A stretch of 64,000 nucleotides of DNA, taken from NCBI GenBank assembly GCA_947396885.1, contig OX377206.1, positions 4,726,658 to 4,790,657 of the forward strand, read 5' to 3'. The translations under genes and the position numbers were made by a program. The DNA comes from Heligmosomoides polygyrus polygyrus. Lineage: Eukaryota > Nematoda > Chromadorea > Rhabditida > Heligmosomidae. This document shows, piece after piece, positions 30,601 through 36,812 of this stretch; position 1 is the first letter of the stretch, and each line of letters begins with the position of its first letter. The notes beneath the pieces are model-generated. The model ran no database searches, was not told the origin of the DNA, and saw only the letters and a list, made by a program, of their open reading frames with translations.

Positions 30601-33202
30601 ACACGCCTCCACGACATCCCGTAGAAGTAGAATGCGTGGCGCATCCCAAAGAGGATTGAATAACGCCGTCCTTCATCCTTTTTGATGATCAGCGTCTCGA
30701 GCTCTTTCACGTGACATAGGTCTCAATCCGAAGTTCCATCGGAAGCTGACGGCATTCCCTGATAAGAAGTATTATGCTGGAAGCTTCGAACCCGCTGTTT
30801 TTTCAACATCTTGCTCAAAATTACTCTGGAAGTTTTTTTTTGCATAATGTTATATGCCATTCGAAAGAAAATAATTTGTTCCATTGCCTTTTTGTGTTCG
30901 CTTTTTTCTTAACCATTTAATTTCTGTCAATTTTTAGGTTATTGAAGTGGAAAGTCAAGGAAACGAAAATGATCTTTGCCGACAGCTCCTCCTCACTTTT
31001 TATGTTCTGGATTTTTTTTTGTACAATATTATACACAATTCGAGAGAAGATGAATTGTTCTGCAAGATTTTGATGGGTTTTTTGTTTGTTTTGGTTTTTA
31101 ATAATATTCAAGGCAATAAAGTGGAGTGTCCAAAAGACATAATTTTATTTGCAGCTCCTATTCTTCGGTAATTTTTTCGGACAGTTTTATGTGTCATTCG
31201 AATGAGAATGTTTTGCTATATCAAAGATATCGCTGCGTTTATTTGCTCACGTTGATTCTTGTCAATTTTTAGCGAAGTGATAAAAAAGAGAAAAGTTACC
31301 TTTACTATTTTTTTCGCAAAGTATCTTATATCATTTAAAAAAAAATGTTTCGTTCTTTGGTCATTCTGAATTTTGCTTACTTTTAGGTCATCAAGTACAG
31401 GTTAAAAAATTAACCAAAGAGTATGTAAGAGCTGCTGGCAAAAAAATGTAAAAGAAATTTGTGTTCTGAACTTCTGGACACTACAATTGAATGCCCTAAA
31501 AATTAACGACAACAAAATAAACGGAAATAACAACCAAAAAACTTGTAGAGCACATCACCTTCTTTCGAATGGTTGTAAAAAGATTGCTAGTGCGAAAATT
31601 TTCAAAAATGCTGAGGCAGAGAGAAGGAGCTGTCGGCGAAAGTTGTTTTTCGTCTTTTTAGATTCATACTTTATTGATCTAAAAACTGATAAACAAAACA
31701 ACAAAATACAAAAAATACTTTCTTATAGAGCATATCACTCCCTTCTCTTTGGAATGCTATAATATTGTGCAAAAAGCAGAGCGTACGGGTTCGAGTCCCG
31801 CCAAGCGCAAGAGTTCTCAGCTAAACATCCTTCTAACGACTTGTGAGATTATTTTTAATTTTTTAAATTAATTTCATTTCATTTTAATTTTTCTTTGCTC
31901 ATTTTCTTTTTAATTGGCTGTTTCCGCCACCTTTTTCAAAACGAATCTTTCTATCTGAACAACTCTCTGGTCTCACAAATAAAGAGAGAGATTTTACCTT
32001 TATCGAATGGTGTGAAATAAATAAATTAAAATCCTAAATTTAAACACAAATTAATAGGTTTAAATGGATTAATTAGCCATTAGTTAGCCTTGTATTAACA
32101 AAAAAAGAACTTTGCATGATTTCATTTTTAAATATAATCTCATAAAAATGTAAAAAATACAGACGAAAGTTGAACGAATTCAGGATATCCAGACGCAAAA
32201 ACAATTTTTCAACAATTTTTGTCAACAATTTTTAGCAGAAGACGTACCACCACAAGTTTCCATACTGGAGCTGACTCGGCAATCACGGTTGTAACCGGCG
32301 AACAACCAGCGAGTAACATTAACTTTGTCGGCGGCGTGTACAGTAAGTCATAGAGTTGTTGAGTGGCCAGACCGGCTTGGCACTGGAACATTTATTTCTA
32401 TGAAAAGTGGCAAAAATAGTTACAAAAATAAAAAATCTGGAACATATATGCTCGGCATTAGATACGCCGCCCATTTAACTACGTCTCAGGTTTGTGATCT
32501 ACCTCAAAAGAATGGGCATATACAGTTCTGAATCAGAGTTTCTCTACCTCTATAGAAACTTTAGTTCAAGCATGAAGGTGTATTTACGAATAGTATAGCA
32601 GCATTGTACGAGTATATGGAAGCAAGCTTGGTCTATGTCGCGAATGTGGGCAGCATTGGGGGGGGGGTGTGGGAACGCGTCAGCCAATCATAGCCAATTA
32701 GAGCACTGAGTGAATGCACGCTGGCCAATCCCCTGCTAGCCGTATACACCCTGTAAATGGCGATGTAGCATGATTGGCTAGCATGTTCCCACCTCCCAAT
32801 GCTGCCCGCAATCCCGACAAGGATCGCAAATCCTAACCTTGTAGCCGCTTTATAGAAAACTAAATCGAGTCTTAAATTGTTAGAATAAACAAAACATTCT
32901 CAATGCATACCTTCGAGTTGCTGGTGTTCATGTGGAGTACGTAGCCGGGTAGCACGTCCTGCCTGTTGTTCACGTCCTCCAATGCCATCTGTACAGCCGG
33001 CAGACATGCCTGAAGATCAGATTTCCACCGGAGAAGCTGTTATGGAAAGAATCCCGCTGATGCTCACCTGGCCGCCGGCCCATCCACCAGAACCGGCCTC
33101 CATGGGAAATGTGCCGCCGATGTGCAGTGGCACGGGGTCGTCGGCGGCGGCTCGCAACGGCCCTAAAGCCCCGACCAACACCAGCCACGACAGTACAGTC
33201 AT
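5398..33202 (-). CDS. gbb-1: GABA-B receptor subunit 1 (gbb-1/GABBR1-like), 5' twelve coding exons, 3' end outside window
   Basis: Class C G-protein-coupled receptor subunit that binds GABA through an extracellular Venus-flytrap domain and signals at the plasma membrane as a heterodimer with GABA-B subunit 2. Twelve exons (33202-33068, 33009-32911, 32382-32248, 14798-14701, 14593-14503, 13793-13647, 13055-12942, 11921-11734, 9865-9727, 8429-8366, 8108-7966, 5486-5398) join in frame to about 480 residues. They align from end to end with remembered animal GABBR1 sequence: signal peptide, flytrap lobes, then TM1. Residues at the usual ligand contacts are present: Trp in GGWAGGQ, Ser in GCSPVTT, Ser and His in [16 protein letters not shown], Tyr in LFYVTEAR, Trp in WYADTW, Glu in [11 protein letters not shown]. 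No sushi domains are seen, so it resembles the GB1b form. TM2-TM7 and the coiled-coil tail were not found in 1-5397. The family call is very secure; the orthologue symbol follows C. elegans usage. Confidence 0.95.
5607..5735. repeat. PIF/Harbinger-like MITE, GTTTAGTGTGC type
   Basis: Left end TTA|AGGGGTGTTTAGTGTGCAC; right arm CGCGTCGCGTGCACAC. A central CATATCGAT..ATCGATATG palindrome is shared with 48273-48408. The right terminus is shortened. Confidence 0.65.
6236..6773 (+). repeat. Unclassified 540 bp repeat, copy A (in intron 11)
   Basis: Closely matches 35317-35854 along its length, including GCGTCGCGCAC.GTGCGCGACG and CGGCACGCCTTTGCCTTATT. Ends are inverted around ACTCCAACGC. A 5' piece recurs on the minus strand at 24303-24407. 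No transposase is seen. Confidence 0.75.
7966..8108 (-). CDS. gbb-1: gbb-1 coding exon 11: end of flytrap domain
   Basis: 2 bases plus 47 codons. The acceptor is ATTTCAG and the donor GGG|GTAAGA. It encodes [20 protein letters not shown] and [20 protein letters not shown], matching GABBR1 IGYYDSTKDDLSW and GSPPADQTLVI just before TM1. As in GABBR1, this is where other class C receptors have a cysteine-rich domain and GABA-B receptors do not. Confidence 0.94.
8366..8429 (-). CDS. gbb-1: gbb-1 coding exon 10 (short)
   Basis: 21 codons plus 1 base. The acceptor is AATTTCAG and the donor CAAA|GTAAGT. It encodes [20 protein letters not shown], equivalent to human [20 protein letters not shown]. 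Its small size is offset by exact phase agreement with both neighbours. Confidence 0.93.
9231..9565. repeat. Tandem repeat, unit about 127 bp, about 2.6 copies (intron 9)
   Basis: GAGGTCGCTGAACACGAATC starts at 9231, 9357 and 9485. Each unit ends with a CGATCxCCATCAATCGATA palindrome-like segment. Confidence 0.85.
9727..9865 (-). CDS. gbb-1: gbb-1 coding exon 9
   Basis: 1 base plus 46 codons; the first G completes the Trp codon of YDAVW. The acceptor is GTTCCAG and the donor TCG|GTAAGC. It encodes ALALAFNCT and [20 protein letters not shown], then NTLFKGVS, matching human ALALNKT, GVRLEDFNYNNQTITDQI and SSFEGVSG. Confidence 0.94.
10831..10915 (+). repeat. tRNA-like head (SINE related) upstream of RTE fragment
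   Basis: Contains a B-box GGTTCGAGTCCCG and aligns with the SINE head through CGCCGACTGTCG, but has a poor A-box. It could be a distant SINE or a tRNA pseudogene. It abuts the RTE-derived sequence that follows. Confidence 0.45.
10955..11595 (+). pseudogene. RTE-type non-LTR retrotransposon fragment, AP endonuclease domain
   Basis: Conceptual frames read [57 protein letters not shown] and [12 protein letters not shown]. These are the familiar endonuclease-domain blocks (DFNxKIGPRR, EIDHI) of nematode RTE elements. The frame is broken repeatedly by stops and shifts, so it is dead. It lies in gbb-1 intron 8 in antisense orientation. Confidence 0.85.
11734..11921 (-). CDS. gbb-1: gbb-1 coding exon 8 with ligand-site glutamate
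   Basis: 62 codons plus 2 bases. The acceptor is ATTGCAG and the donor TG|GTGAGT. It encodes [18 protein letters not shown] and [15 protein letters not shown]. The Glu in [10 protein letters not shown] aligns with the residue that binds the GABA amino group in GABBR1. Confidence 0.95.
12064..12815 (-). pseudogene. RTE-type reverse transcriptase fragment
   Basis: The minus strand encodes [20 protein letters not shown], then [20 protein letters not shown]. This has the RT catalytic xxDD box (here FSDD) and the QGDxxSPxLF block. A frameshift near 12420 leads into [13 protein letters not shown] and [19 protein letters not shown], the usual C-terminal blocks. Lies in intron 7, sense to gbb-1. Confidence 0.9.
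12942..13055 (-). CDS. gbb-1: gbb-1 coding exon 7
   Basis: 38 codons, phase 0. The acceptor is AATTCAG and the donor CAG|GTGAGA. It encodes [20 protein letters not shown], then DTW and an NCT glycosylation sequon. The GWYADxW motif is a GABBR1 hallmark and includes a ligand-site tryptophan. Confidence 0.95.
13647..13793 (-). CDS. gbb-1: gbb-1 coding exon 6 with ligand-site tyrosine
   Basis: 49 codons, phase 0. The acceptor is TATTCCAG and the donor CAG|GTAATA. It encodes ...[20 protein letters not shown] and [18 protein letters not shown]. The Tyr in LFYVTEAR corresponds to a GABA-contacting residue of GABBR1. A SINE lies just upstream in intron 5. Confidence 0.95.
13841..14136 (+). repeat. 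tRNA-SINE, full length (intron 5)
   Basis: Head GGGCGCGTGGAGCACAGTCG, B-box GGTTCGGATTT, 3' domain GAATGCGTGGCGCATCCC, tail CTTTATCCTTTATCCTTTA. Flanks ACGTGGGAAA and ACGTTGAAAA look like a worn target-site duplication. Confidence 0.93.
14503..14593 (-). CDS. gbb-1: gbb-1 coding exon 5
   Basis: 1 base plus 30 codons. The acceptor is GTTTCAG and the donor GAG|GTGCGC. It encodes [20 protein letters not shown] and then FTSTAKDLE, matching human [29 protein letters not shown]. Confidence 0.94.
14701..14798 (-). CDS. gbb-1: gbb-1 coding exon 4
   Basis: 32 codons plus 2 bases. The acceptor is GATTTTAG and the donor CACG|GTGAGT. It encodes [20 protein letters not shown] followed by [12 protein letters not shown], almost identical to the GABBR1 segment with ligand-contacting Ser and His. 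It is the first exon after the giant intron. Confidence 0.95.
15035..15168. repeat. PIF/Harbinger-like MITE, CGTTTATACTT type
   Basis: Inverted ends GGGCACGTTTATACTT and AAGTATAAACGGGGCC around a CGATCGGGCGACGCGATCG core. It abuts the next MITE directly, sharing the TAA at 15169-15171. Confidence 0.8.
15172..15498. repeat. PIF/Harbinger-like MITE, GGCCTATGTTAT type
   Basis: Perfect 12 bp ends GGCCTATGTTAT / ATAACATAGGCC flanked by TAA on both sides (15169-15171, 15499-15501). The interior is GC-rich and not coding. Confidence 0.88.
15585..16135 (+). repeat. (CTGT)n-rich microsatellite, imperfect
   Basis: About 550 bp dominated by CTGTCTGTCTGT with interruptions. It keeps long open frames rich in Ser/Leu/Cys/Val that come from the tetranucleotide periodicity, not from a gene. 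Confidence 0.95.
16309..18053 (-). mobile_element. Mariner-like element (second family), interrupted by a Helitron
   Basis: Ends GGGTGGGCCAAAAGTAATGA and TCATTACTTTTGCCCACCC with a C-run. The minus strand keeps a transposase fragment (17625-17395) with FDSAAPH and [13 protein letters not shown], the second and third catalytic positions of a DD34D mariner. The second position reads D-S instead of D-N. Frames are broken. A Helitron occupies 16344-17191. Comparison with the copy at 37424 gives the uninterrupted order. Confidence 0.85.
16344..17191 (+). mobile_element. Non-autonomous Helitron, 848 bp, complete ends
   Basis: Begins TCCTACTATATATAATCGGC and ends GAACGTCTGG. The hairpin CGGCCATTAGGCCG lies 12 bp before the CTGG (CTRR) terminus. 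It is inserted between A and T in a mariner whose paralogue lacks it (...AAA|TTTCTTT...). It has no inverted ends and no target duplication. Near the 3' end there is also a GGGGGCGAAGCCCCC hairpin. The middle has repeats of ACGTGCTGAAGACGTCGTCC type. No Rep/helicase domain is present. Confidence 0.9.
18075..18145 (-). repeat. tRNA-SINE 3' domain fragment
   Basis: TGTGGGATGCGCCATGCATTTCTACG and a following GAATGCGTGG match only the 3' domain of the family. A second shorter piece lies at 18480-18500. Confidence 0.6.
18614..18660. repeat. (TTTA)n microsatellite
   Basis: About twelve uninterrupted TTTA units. Confidence 0.97.
19265..19559 (+). repeat. tRNA-SINE, full length
   Basis: Head GGGCGCGTGTAGAGCAGCCG, intact B-box, 3' domain GAATGCGTGGCGCATCCC, tail CCTTTATCCTTTATCCTTA. 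Confidence 0.93.
20138..20433 (+). repeat. tRNA-SINE, full length with perfect 14 bp target duplication
   Basis: TATATTGGTGGATG occurs immediately before (20124-20137) and after the tail (20434-20447). The pol III boxes are intact. The perfect duplication makes this one of the youngest insertions here. Confidence 0.96.
20788..20845 (-). repeat. tRNA-SINE 3' domain fragment
   Basis: CCCTTCTGGGGTGCGCCATG..TACGAGATGTCGTGGAGGC matches only the 3' domain. Confidence 0.6.
21139..21215 (-). repeat. tRNA-SINE middle fragment
   Basis: CCAGACAAGTCTGGTATCAA..ACCCCGGAGGGATGGAAGG corresponds to the centre of the SINE only. Confidence 0.75.
21439..21717 (-). repeat. tRNA-SINE, diverged full-length copy
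   Basis: Runs in order from an eroded tail through GGTGGCCAACCG and GAACCTGGTATCGGGTGCAC to CTCCGACTGCGCTA. Confidence 0.8.
21820..22270. other. GC-rich unique stretch inside intron 3, function unknown
   Basis: CpG-rich and not repeated in the window. Open frames exist on both strands (minus 22210-21773, plus 21812-22267), but I recognise no protein family and see no phase-consistent splice pair. Possible nested exon, regulatory island or an unidentified transposon. Confidence 0.3.
22345..22639 (-). repeat. tRNA-SINE, full length with target duplication
   Basis: Flanked by TGTGTAACATATTA (22331-22344) and TGTGTAGCGTATTA (22640-22653), 12 of 14 identical. Confidence 0.94.
22900..23897. repeat. 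1 kb fold-back element, arms about 450 bp
   Basis: Left arm 22900-23352 is inverted at 23433-23897, with many substitutions. Markers shared by both arms include TTTTTTCAACGATTC, TCAACTTTTAGGTCGTTGAAGTGAAAAGTG (split across lines), TTGCGCAGTTTTTTATAGCA and TCCGCTTAGGTTTGTAATTT. Subunits around GTCATTCGAAAGAGAATG also occur at 30120-31760. Confidence 0.85.
24303..24407 (-). repeat. Fragment of the 6236/35317 repeat family
   Basis: Minus strand reads GGGCAGACACAACTCCAACG..CCTGGCGTCGCGCACGGTGC..AATTGGACGAGTTGTCGCGG, matching the 5' part of both other copies. Confidence 0.75.
24410..25390. other. GC-rich unique stretch inside intron 3, function unknown
   Basis: About 1 kb with many CpGs and several overlapping open frames (for example minus 25386-25063, rich in Arg). 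None resembles a known protein. Not repeated elsewhere here. An internal promoter or nested gene is possible but unsupported. Confidence 0.3.
25435..25575. repeat. Block related to the ATCCGAATCATTC repeat at 2722-3075
   Basis: GGATGAATCGGATGACGGCG, GACCCCGGATTCTTAGGTGA and CCGGATATCCGAAAATCATT are the inverted forms of that array's units. Confidence 0.6.
25758..26122. repeat. Inverted SINE pair: minus 3' fragment joined to a full-length plus copy
   Basis: 25758-25820 is a minus-strand 3' domain (GATGCGCCACGCATTCTACT). From 25827 to 26122 a complete plus-strand SINE runs from GGGCGCGTGGAGCGCAGTCT to CTTTATC. The two could pair over the 3' domain. Confidence 0.9.
27050..27185. repeat. AT-rich repeat shared with 33648-33790
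   Basis: AAAACTTGCAGTAAGC..GTTTATTA..TATAATATTTAT..TTCGAATTCGA is matched in order at 33648-33790, with substitutions. Confidence 0.6.
27359..27648 (+). repeat. tRNA-SINE, full length, moderately diverged
   Basis: Head GACGCGTGTAGCGCAGTCGG, B-box GGTTCGGATTT, 3' domain GAATGCGTGGCGCATCTC. A separate orphan tail (GAGTAACGCCGTCATTTATC) lies at 27889-27919. Confidence 0.9.
28270..28960. repeat. TTCGAATATTCGAA-rich palindromic repeats with an embedded SINE 5' fragment
   Basis: Units around CGAATAATCGAATATATTCG and GAATATTCGATGAGGCCCA occur at 28290-28500 and 28655-28945. Between them, 28501-28646 is the 5' half of a SINE (B-box GGTTCGGATAT) lacking its 3' half. Related blocks are at 37325-37423, 38327-38490, 41370-41545, 46250-46620, 61550-61800 and 62485-62845. 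Confidence 0.8.
29040..29560. other. GC-rich unique stretch inside intron 3, function unknown
   Basis: Minus-strand frames include one (29698-29477) that starts with a hydrophobic, signal-peptide-like segment [16 protein letters not shown], and a CpG-rich one (29416-29165). No family is recognised. It could be a nested or alternative exon, or chance. Confidence 0.25.
29713..30009 (-). repeat. tRNA-SINE, full length with perfect target duplication
   Basis: AAGTGAAAATGTA is found at 29700-29712 and again at 30010-30022. Pol III boxes and the TAAAGGATAAAGGA tail are intact. Confidence 0.96.
30100..31770. repeat. Degenerate repeats of the fold-back subunit, partly inverted
   Basis: The motif CATTCGAAAGARAATG recurs at about 30125, 30853, 31193 and, inverted, at 31560 and 31735. 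It is accompanied by TCAATTTTTAGGTYATTGAAGTG and GCCGACAGCTCCTCCTC. The spacing between repeats is about 150-190 bp where continuous. A SINE (30396-30683) interrupts it. Confidence 0.65.
30396..30683 (+). repeat. tRNA-SINE, full length
   Basis: Head GTTGGAGCGCATTCGGAGGA, B-box GGTTCGGATTT, 3' domain GAATGCGTGGCGCATCCC, short tail CCTTCATCC. Confidence 0.92.
32248..32382 (-). CDS. gbb-1: gbb-1 coding exon 3 with ligand-site serine motif
   Basis: 45 codons, phase 0. The acceptor is GTTCCAG and the donor GTG|GTACGT. It encodes [11 protein letters not shown] and then [17 protein letters not shown], equivalent to the human ILMPGCSSVSTLVAEA segment that carries a GABA-contacting serine. The next exon lies 17.4 kb away. 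Confidence 0.94.
32630..32820. repeat. TIR element, GTCGCGAATGTGGGCAGCAT type (intron 2)
   Basis: Left CTATGTCGCGAATGTGGGCAGCATTGGG; the right end is the inverse (CCCAATGCTGCCCGCAATC). An inner GCCAATCATAGCCAAT / ATGATTGGCTAGC palindrome is present. Same family as 41138 and 49519. Confidence 0.7.
32911..33009 (-). CDS. gbb-1: gbb-1 coding exon 2
   Basis: 33 codons, phase 0 at both ends. The acceptor is ATCTTCAG and the donor AAG|GTATGC. The encoded [20 protein letters not shown] matches the conserved helix that follows GGQ in GABBR1 (human [20 protein letters not shown]). The intron before it is only 58 bp, a nematode-like length. Confidence 0.93.
33068..33202 (-). CDS. gbb-1: gbb-1 coding exon 1: signal peptide and start of flytrap domain
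   Basis: 45 codons. It opens with [20 protein letters not shown], a typical cleavable signal peptide, followed by the family motif [18 protein letters not shown]. The donor is CAG|GTGAGC. An in-frame ATG also exists upstream at 33316, which would add 38 residues. The downstream ATG at 33202 is preferred because it puts the signal peptide at the N-terminus. An out-of-frame ATG at 33210 stops after three codons. The TTACAG near 33225-33230 could be a trans-splice or intron acceptor, but it is weak. Confidence 0.88.
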
Positions 33203-33450
33203 CGACGCATAGCTATACTCGTACACTGTAATGGGCAATCGTTGCGGACCATTCAGTAGATCACAATGTGACGCGGAGTATATGCGAAAAAAGCCATGTG
33301 AAGATGTTTGGAGCATTACTGGACAAACGTCGTCTTAGACATGCATGTTCACTACATGAAGAGTGTATTATAAAAGCAATACACATTTAGTAAAGAAGGC
33401 AAAGAAAAGACAGAACGGTATGAGGAAATAACATAAGATTGTGCAGGAGC

Positions 33451-34203
33451 AGCAATAAGAACCTTTTAGCAGCTGGCGTGCTCCACGGTCAACTACTTGA
33501 CCCACGGCTAATCAGGTCGCACCTCAAAGCACTTTCTTACCTACATCCCTTATGTTTTCTTATTTTCTTAAACACTATAATAGTAAGGAAAAGTCAACAC
33601 AAATGTGTGCAGTGACAAAGAATTGCCAACCGCTACCACGTTGTTCTAAAAAAACTTGCACTAAGCTGCCAACTTTTTTAATTGTAGTGTTTATTATTTT
33701 CAAATCACATTTGTATACCAGTGTTTTATATAATATTTATGCCAGACTGACCTATTCGAACCATTTTCATTTGAATTCGAATATTCTAGAAAAAACAATG
33801 TTCGAATGTACTCAATTTAACAGTGCGGGTGTGGCAATCGGAGGAGGTACCGGCTGTCGCGTGCATCCGATATCTGGTTCTTGGTTCGGATTCTCCGACC
33901 AGGCCAATCTGGCCTTCTTTTACTCCAGCAATACGAAGTCTGTAGCAGTTGGCGCGCTTCACAACCAACTACGTGACCCATGGCTAATCTTGGGACATTT
34001 GAACAGCAATAAGAACTTATTAGCAGCTGGCGTGCTCCACGGCCAATTACGTGACTCGCGGCTGATCAGGGTGCACTTCAAAGTATTTTCTTATTTAGAT
34101 CCCTTACGCTTTCTTACACACTTCAAAGCACTTTTTTACTTACATCCCTTACTCTTAAATAGTTAGGAGAAGTCAACACAAATGTGTGCACTGACAGGGA
34201 ATG
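33451..34203. repeat. Direct duplication upstream of gbb-1
   Basis: 33451-33625 and 34003-34203 are about 200 bp direct copies (GCAGCTGGCGTGCTCCACGG, TTACATCCCTTA, GTCAACACAAATGTGTGCA). A third partial copy lies at 33940-33990. A SINE head fragment (33822-33925) lies between them. Confidence 0.8.
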
Positions 34204-35316
34204 CAAAGCGCTCACATGATCTTAATTCGGCTGGTGAAGGATTTGTCACCCACTTCTCCTCGCCCATGAAATTGGGGCTTTTCACCGTTTCGATCGTTTT
34301 TCTAATTTCATTCTACCCGATTTGGCAATAAGATACATGGCAGACTACGATTGCGCCGTGTATTCGAACGCGGAGCGATGTTTCCTTGTACACACATGAG
34401 CAAATCTAAGCTCTTAATAGTCGTTTATACTATTTTTACGTCAAATCGGACAGTTTTCAAGCCAAATTAATACGAATAGTGTCCAATTTGACGTGAAAAT
34501 AAAATATCCCAGTAAATCAAAATCTTCAGGACGCAACCTTCGTGAAGTAATTGAGAAAAAATAGGCAATTATAGTAACAGGTTTTCTCCAGATAAAACAA
34601 CAATTTAGAGAAAATTATAAAGAACTACTCTACTGACTTCTCCGCTACTAATAATGTAAGGAAAATCTCTGAAAAAAAAAGAGAACAAGACGATGAAAAT
34701 AGGACAGAGTTTGAATTAGGTTCGTGCGGAATAAAAGGTCGATATGGGGCTACCAGCAGAAACGAAGTGAAAATTTCCCTCATGAATAATTAACAAACAT
34801 TTTGCATTTAAGATGCAGCAAAAGAAGTGAGATAAGAAATATTGAGGCGGGCACAAGCCAAGCGCTCTCATTCAAGACATTTTTTATGAGAGCAAGTTTT
34901 CTTACATTAAGCAACTGAAGTGTACACCTTAAGAGTGACAAACAAATAAAAATATTGCATTAAAGATAAAAAATGGATCAGATGGCCACAATCCATGCCG
35001 GCCATGCGCACTTCAACAAGAAGGCGTTATAAAAACTATCGCAGAGGTTCGAAGGAGCAGAAAAATATCCTTACAATGTAAGCGTGATTTTATCCCAGAC
35101 GGGTGGTTGTGACACGGTTCTTTGTTGTTCTCCTTGTATCCGCGCCTTTGTCTAGCGAGATTGGACCAGCAAAAGGTGGGAAATGCCTCCCTCGTCAGAT
35201 AAAGTGTCCCTTGAAGCGCCTGCGATTCGTCGTTGAACAGGGAAGTAAACCGCCAACGCCGAGTGGGAGTGCGCGCCGCGACCGCACGCGTGGGTATAGC
35301 TGCCAGTATGTGAGCT
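34204..35316. other. Unclassified AT-rich DNA
   Basis: About 1.1 kb upstream of gbb-1 with no coding similarity and no repeat recognised from the rest of the window. Confidence 0.6.
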
Positions 35317-35854
35317 GGGGCAGACATAACTCCAACGCCGCGCGAACCACCCTAGCGTCGCGCACCGTGCGCGACGAAATTGGACCAGTTGTCACGGTCC
35401 GATGCTTCCGACGGCTAGAAACGCTTCCTATAGGGACATGCGGCACGCCTTTGCCTTATTTCAACGCTTCTTGGAGATGGTATATGAATGTGGTTTCAAT
35501 AGAACGATCAGCGACAGTTTATACAGGAATCCTGGTCATGTGGATGATTTCTAGCGTCAGTATTTGCCATCCACAACTTCTTCGGTCAATTTTGACCCGT
35601 GATTATGGTTATATTAAGGAGAATGGTCACTATGACCCATTCTCCGATCAATTGTCCTACTGCAGACTGTTGCCTACCACATTCTGTGGGATCTTAAGTT
35701 CCTTGCTAGAAATGTGGTCTGGGAGCTTAAACACTGAGAACATTTCGTGCTCCGCGGCTAACCATGCGTCACCGAGCGCACTTCCGCGTTTCAGCACCGC
35801 GACGTCGCACGCGACTAGCGCGCGACGTCGCGTTGGAGTCAGGTCCTGGAGCCG
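35317..35854 (+). repeat. Unclassified 540 bp repeat, copy B
   Basis: Second long copy of the 6236-6773 repeat, the same length and order. The only large ORF (35103-35873) is interrupted or different in the other copy, so it is unlikely to be a gene. Confidence 0.75.
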
Positions 35855-36417
35855 TATGGAGGGCAACATATAAATTTATTGAATACAAATAATTGTAGAT
35901 TTCCCTCGGTGGTCCTGTTTTATTCGACTTTTAAAAATTGAAATTTCAGAGTGTTGCTGTTCTAAAACAAAATCAGAAGGTTGTGACTGTACCGTATGAT
36001 CTACTATTACTTAACACTAGTTCTGCAAAGGATGCGACACTGTGGCAGTACGGGTAGCGCAACCGATGTGAGCGCGGGTGCATTACTTATACTTCAAATC
36101 GATTCAAGAGGTTCGGGTTCCTGAAGCAATATGAGGAAAAAGTATTCCGAAGGATCCTGTAGCTTAAGCTTTGACTCATAAAACAAGTGAAAATAAGTTT
36201 GTAATCAAGTTTAGGTAGACATCTGCTGGAGTTCAGCATCACAATACTGTTCAGACATCGGATGACTGGCACAATTCTTGGTTCAGATTCCTACCATGCC
36301 TTCTTGTTACTTCAGGCGCTTTAAAATAGCTACGAACTCACATGGGAAAAATAATGCGCTAACATCCTAGCAGCTGACTATCACAGGAATCGGGCAAATG
36401 CGCGGTTAGATGGCCAC

Positions 36418-36720
36418 CACAGAAAGTAGAATGCATGGCGCATCCTACAAGAGTATTGAATAACGCAAGGCTTCATGCCTTGCTCCAGCTTAATGTGATT
36501 CTAGGCCAAGAAATCCAGTGATATAGAATTCCAATCCGAAAATCAGAAACAAAGACCAGTGATCAAGAATAGCTGGGCTTTTTTCCATCCGTTTTTGTGA
36601 ATTGGTTGACCGGACGATGTTTCTGAATTCCTTTTGGGATGCGCAACGCATCCCAAAAGGAATTTCTACTTCTTCGGGATGTGTAGGCGATTTTGACCAT
36701 ACTGAATGACTTGTTATGTT
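36418..36720. repeat. SINE 3' domain fragments in both orientations, with a perfect palindrome
   Basis: Plus fragment GTAGAATGCATGGCGCATCC at 36427-36475. At about 36628-36662 TTCCTTTTGGGATGCG and CGCATCCCAAAAGGAA flank CAA, a perfect 16 bp arm hairpin made of SINE 3' sequence. It is followed by a minus-strand 3' domain piece. Confidence 0.8.
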
Positions 36721-36812
36721 GACACGTAAGCTCTCGGACTTTTTGGGGCACAGAATGTTTCATTTCACCATGTTTGATCAACAACAACTAGTTCATCGAA
36801 ATACGACACTAA

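Larger units (their letters stand above)
14799..32247 (-). other. gbb-1 intron 3, 17.4 kb, repeat-filled
   Basis: Bounded by GTACGT at 32247 and GATTTTAG before 14798. It contains MITEs, the CTGT microsatellite, a mariner carrying a Helitron, at least eight SINEs, two fold-back regions and TTCGAA-rich repeats. Three GC-rich stretches (21820-22270, 24410-25390, 29040-29560) are not explained by any repeat seen elsewhere in the window. Confidence 0.9.

Noticed and set aside
35103..35873. 256-codon frame across an unclassified repeat
   Set aside because: The frame is not kept in the other repeat copy at 6236-6773 and has no recognised domain.
36048..36115. Another SINE head (GTAGCGCAACCGATG)
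   Set aside because: Only scattered matches to the family; the B-box region is too weak to list.
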